A DNA stretch of 64,000 bases from the NCBI GenBank assembly GCA_016806645.1, contig JACSYO010000415.1:5067501-5131500 (forward strand). The letters run 5' to 3'. The DNA comes from Ophiodon elongatus (taxonomy: Eukaryota > Chordata > Actinopteri > Perciformes > Hexagrammidae). Below, one piece after another: positions 60,701 through 64,000 of the stretch (position 1 is the first letter of the stretch; each line of letters opens with the position of its first letter). A program made the translations under genes and the position numbers. Below the pieces are notes generated by a model, which ran no database searches, was not told where the DNA came from, and saw only the letters and a program-made list of their open reading frames with translations.

Positions 60701-61418
60701 TCCCTCCCTTCCTCCATCTCCCTCCATCGCTACGTTTCTCTGGCAAAACTGTCGCCATCACTCATCATCGGCTTACATTCCCAGCATTCCCCTGTGGCAC
60801 CTGGCTCATGAGAGAGAAAAAAGTGACGAACACGCACTCAAACGCACCTTCACAAACTGAGAGAACGTGCACACCACGCACACACCCATCCCTCCATCAC
60901 ATGCGTTTTTTCTTCCAAACAACTGACAGGTCTTTTCACAAAGATGTAAATTCACATGGAAGGGGTTGGGGGGGGCTGACTTGCATTAGCACTGGTTGTG
61001 CATGTGTGTGTCTGTGTGTGTGTGTGGGTATATACTGTATGCGTTTCTGTTCACTGGGCTAATGGCTCATTGAGAAGAGCACAAGCCAAGTCAATCATGC
61101 CCGATCCCTCCCCGTCGTCCCATTGAGACCTGCGGCTCATCAGGGGAGATAATTAGACTGAAGAGCTTTAATGATACTAGCCTAATAGCTACAAGAGCAC
61201 ACTGTGAGGCAGCAGTGTGTACATGTGTGTATTTGGGCATGTATATCAGGGATGCGGTGAGTGTAAAGTTGTGGGACGTGTCTCTTAAAGGAATTAGCGA
61301 GTGAATAAGTGATTAAAATGATGTTTTGTTAACACATGAGTTTATGAGGGCGTGTGTGTGGATGGTGATAGTATGGAAGCTGATGGGATAATGAATATTG
61401 CAGCTATCAGCCTCCAAT

Positions 61419-61420
<2 letters not shown>

Positions 61421-61463
<43 letters not shown>
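61421..61463. repeat. (AC)n microsatellite
   Basis: Twenty-one uninterrupted AC units. Confidence 0.97.
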
Positions 61464-61465
<2 letters not shown>

Positions 61466-62713
61466 CTCTGAGGTTGTGGGTGTCAGGGTTAATACACAAC
61501 CTGCTCAACTGTAGTACTAACTATGGTGGAGGGAGTGGGATAAAAGCAATGTAAAACTGAGTGAGGGATTTTTTGTGTTTGTGAGAGAGAGGGAGGGAGA
61601 GAGACACACAGAAACAGAGAGAGGTGGGGAAGGCATTATGCATTAATATTGGAAATTGCTGTGAATTTAAATGAGCATGTGCACTTCGGGGGACACAAGC
61701 TGTTTGGTAAATGCAGTTACAAAGTGCATTGCAGGGCCATGAGTGCTTACATATAAGGGGGTGGACACAACAAGGAGAATATTTCACGCTACACACTAGC
61801 TTCCCCCTCAATACATCAATCTACAACTGCAAAAAATACCAGAGCTACATTAACCCTTCTGTTACACAGTTTGAACATACAAATGGACATTAATAATACT
61901 ATTTATTATATTTGTTTGATTTCTTTTTTCCATATATATGTGAATATGTGAGCTTTCATTTAAAAAAAGCATTAATATACACTTGAATTAATTCGGTTTT
62001 CTGTATAGTAAAACCAGTCCAACAGAACAAAAGCTATAATGTGAGACGCATTTTTTCCTAAATCAATCAAATTTATCCTGCAAGGAAAAGAAAGGAAAAA
62101 AAAAAAGTCTTTCATATGTTTTGACTTTACTTTTTCCACACATAGATTTTTTTTGCAATGCAAATGGGAATCAAGCCTTTGTGCTACAAAACCTTATTCA
62201 CAGAGAGGGGATTGAGAGAACACACACACTCAAAATGTCTCACAGACACACAAACACACACACATTTTCAGTAATGGTTTTCACAAAAAGGGGCCACTGC
62301 TACAAAGAAGTAAACCCCACAGGGAATCAATTTGCCTTCCCTTGCAATCATCATACACTTACTCTTAAAAACACCATAGACCGGCACCGTTGCCATGGAT
62401 ACACGCCGCTACATCCCTCTAACTCTGTCTTTTTTCAAATGTATCTTTCTCTCTGTGGAAGACCTGTAATCCCTATGGATTGGTTAACACTCCTGCTACA
62501 TACAAGAACATGTTGTTTCCTGCATGTCTTAGAGTTTTTGTGTGTGAGGAATGCTGTAAGAAAGCACTACCTGAGGGTACACTTTACTTCAGGGAGATAG
62601 AAAAATACCATCTAATGATCCTACACTGATAGACACACCCAGTACGTAATGCTGTTACCAGCTGCTCACTGCAGTGAACAGGCAATATGTCATGTATACT
62701 GTCCGTTTTCTCA

Positions 62714-62745
62714 ATATACACACACACACACACATATACACACAA
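62714..62745. repeat. (AC)n/(TA) microsatellite
   Basis: ATATACACAC-type simple repeat, about 32 bp. Confidence 0.85.
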
Positions 62746-64000
62746 ACCCAAGCAGAGAGAGATGTCCCATCGCTAACACCAGGTAAGCCTAACATACTCC
62801 CCTGAGCTAAGCCGGGACTCATTGATAGGTTTGTCACACGGGGGAGAGAAGCCAACTCATATATCACTGAGGACCTGGAAACTCCCTGTCTGCAGAAAAT
62901 GTCATCCACAGAATGCTGGAAATACCACAGACAGTGTTACACTGGGAGTTAACAGAAGGCATGTTGGGTGAATGGCTGGCTGATCATAGTTTATTTCATC
63001 TCAATGGTCCTGTTGTAGCTGAGTTTCTCCTGCTTCACGCCTGAGAAACATAAATAATAAATCGTTTGGCAAGATTCTCTCCGTTCATTGAGCAATTGAT
63101 CTCCACAAAAAAAACCTCTTACACGCATCCACTTATAAAAGTATGAGATTGTTTTGGTTTACTGTCAGAATTCAGTTTTTATTCCAATTGTAATTAAATT
63201 TGAAGAACAGACACAACTTGTCAGGGCAAGTAGAGTGGGGACTCTGGGGGTTTGGGGAGTAAATATTTTACAACAACATACTATTATAGTTGAGCAGGAG
63301 TAGTAAAGTAGAGCAGGTTTCACCTATTAAAATTGGGAAAATAGTTTGTTAAACTTAACTGTTTAGTTTCAAGATGTTCAATCATGTTCCTTATTGTAGG
63401 AATGTAGGAAAATGAAACTCAAAAGATGGACCTCCTGAAGCAGATGAAGTGGATTTAGCTGTTTTTGTTGCTCAAAAAATACTTGTTAATGTTACCTTGA
63501 ATAAAAAGGAAAGAGCATTTTTGGCTTGTGAACAACTAAAACACTTATTCTAGTGGATCACTGGAAGTTATCAGTGAGAGTCTCTTAAACTTATCATTGT
63601 CATGTCTGCCTCCTAAACTGATGCTTGATAATTTGTGTCTTAAACATAATCAGTGGCACATTAACACTCGGTAAGGTTGCTTTTTCTAGTTTTTTTTTTG
63701 TCGCTTTTTGTAGTTACAACTTTGTTCTGAGCAGCCAGCTTCTTCTATGTCCATATTTTAAACAAACTCCTGCTGCTGCCACACGGATGAATGCATCATT
63801 TCATGTGCAGCAAAAGATTTCTACTTGAAAAGAGACCCATTCCCCTGAGGGCTAAAACCGGGAAGTATAAAGATCTTTCATGAGCTGGGCATAGATTGAA
63901 TCAATGTTGCGCTACATCTTTTGCCAATAGAGCAAATGTAGCAAAACTAGCACTGATTCATAAGAGCGGTGCCACAGATTATTATTTTGAAATGTATATT

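Larger units (their letters stand above)
57784..64000. other. Gene-free right end of the window
   Basis: About 6.2 kb with no recognisable coding exon on either strand. It holds a pure AC microsatellite (61421-61463), an AC/TA repeat (62714-62745) and scattered CA-rich patches. The stretch 60540-61760 is of higher complexity with homeodomain-like TAATTA words and could hold conserved non-coding elements. Confidence 0.5.

Noticed and set aside
60613..61062. 149-codon ORF on +
   Set aside because: Ser/His/Cys-rich translation of spacer ending in a TG repeat; no domain recognised.
62121..62600. 159-codon ORF on + near the right end
   Set aside because: Composition of translated CA-rich spacer, no domain or splice context.
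1..64000. CRISPR arrays, operons, tRNA or rRNA genes, integrated viruses
   Set aside because: No regularly spaced repeats, no tRNA-like clover leaf or rRNA sequence noticed, and no viral proteins recognised; the genome is eukaryotic.

Overview
The window is vertebrate nuclear DNA, almost certainly from a teleost fish. The genes are split into many short exons with GT/AG introns. The long spacers are AT-rich and carry fish-type dispersed repeats. The best-recognised proteins are the fish forms of BCL3, DDX6, TOM40 and the exchangeable apolipoproteins. The species cannot be named from the sequence alone.

Left third (1-18.9 kb), all on the + strand: the 3' half of bcl3 (ankyrin-repeat I-kappa-B-like co-regulator; its 5' exons lie outside the window), a complete DEAD-box helicase gene of the DDX6 type (11 coding exons, 485 codons), and a complete tomm40 (8 coding exons, 342 codons; the mitochondrial outer-membrane import pore). 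The last two have GC-rich housekeeping promoters. A tomm40 intron holds an 800-bp hAT-like element with an 8-bp target duplication.

Middle and right (22.9-51.6 kb): a compact apolipoprotein cluster. Two apoA-IV-type genes lie head to head (one on -, one on +), followed by apoEb, apoC-I, apoC-IV, a 14-kDa apoA-II-like gene and apoC-II, all on +. All seven have an ATG exon of 13-18 codons ending in a phase-1 intron, then a phase-2 intron, which points to common descent. The order bcl3-tomm40-apoE-apoC1-apoC4-apoC2 matches human 19q13. The DDX6 and apoA-IV types, which in human sit on 11q23, are here in the same block. Together the products coat and remodel lipoprotein particles: apoE for receptor uptake, apoC-II for lipoprotein lipase activation, and apoA-IV, apoA-II and apoC-I as structural or exchangeable surface proteins.

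Right end (54.8-57.8 kb): a decayed trypsin-like serine-protease gene with a surviving promoter and signal-peptide exon, but broken frames and lost catalytic residues. From 57.8 to 64 kb no gene is recognisable; a few complex, non-repetitive stretches near 60.5-61.8 kb could be conserved non-coding elements.

The observations most worth checking are the near-identical exon-4 tract of the two apoA-IV genes (likely gene conversion), the matching HNF4-type site next to the TATA box in both of their promoters, the extra intron that splits the apoEb repeat domain just after the receptor-binding cluster, and the degenerate protease.
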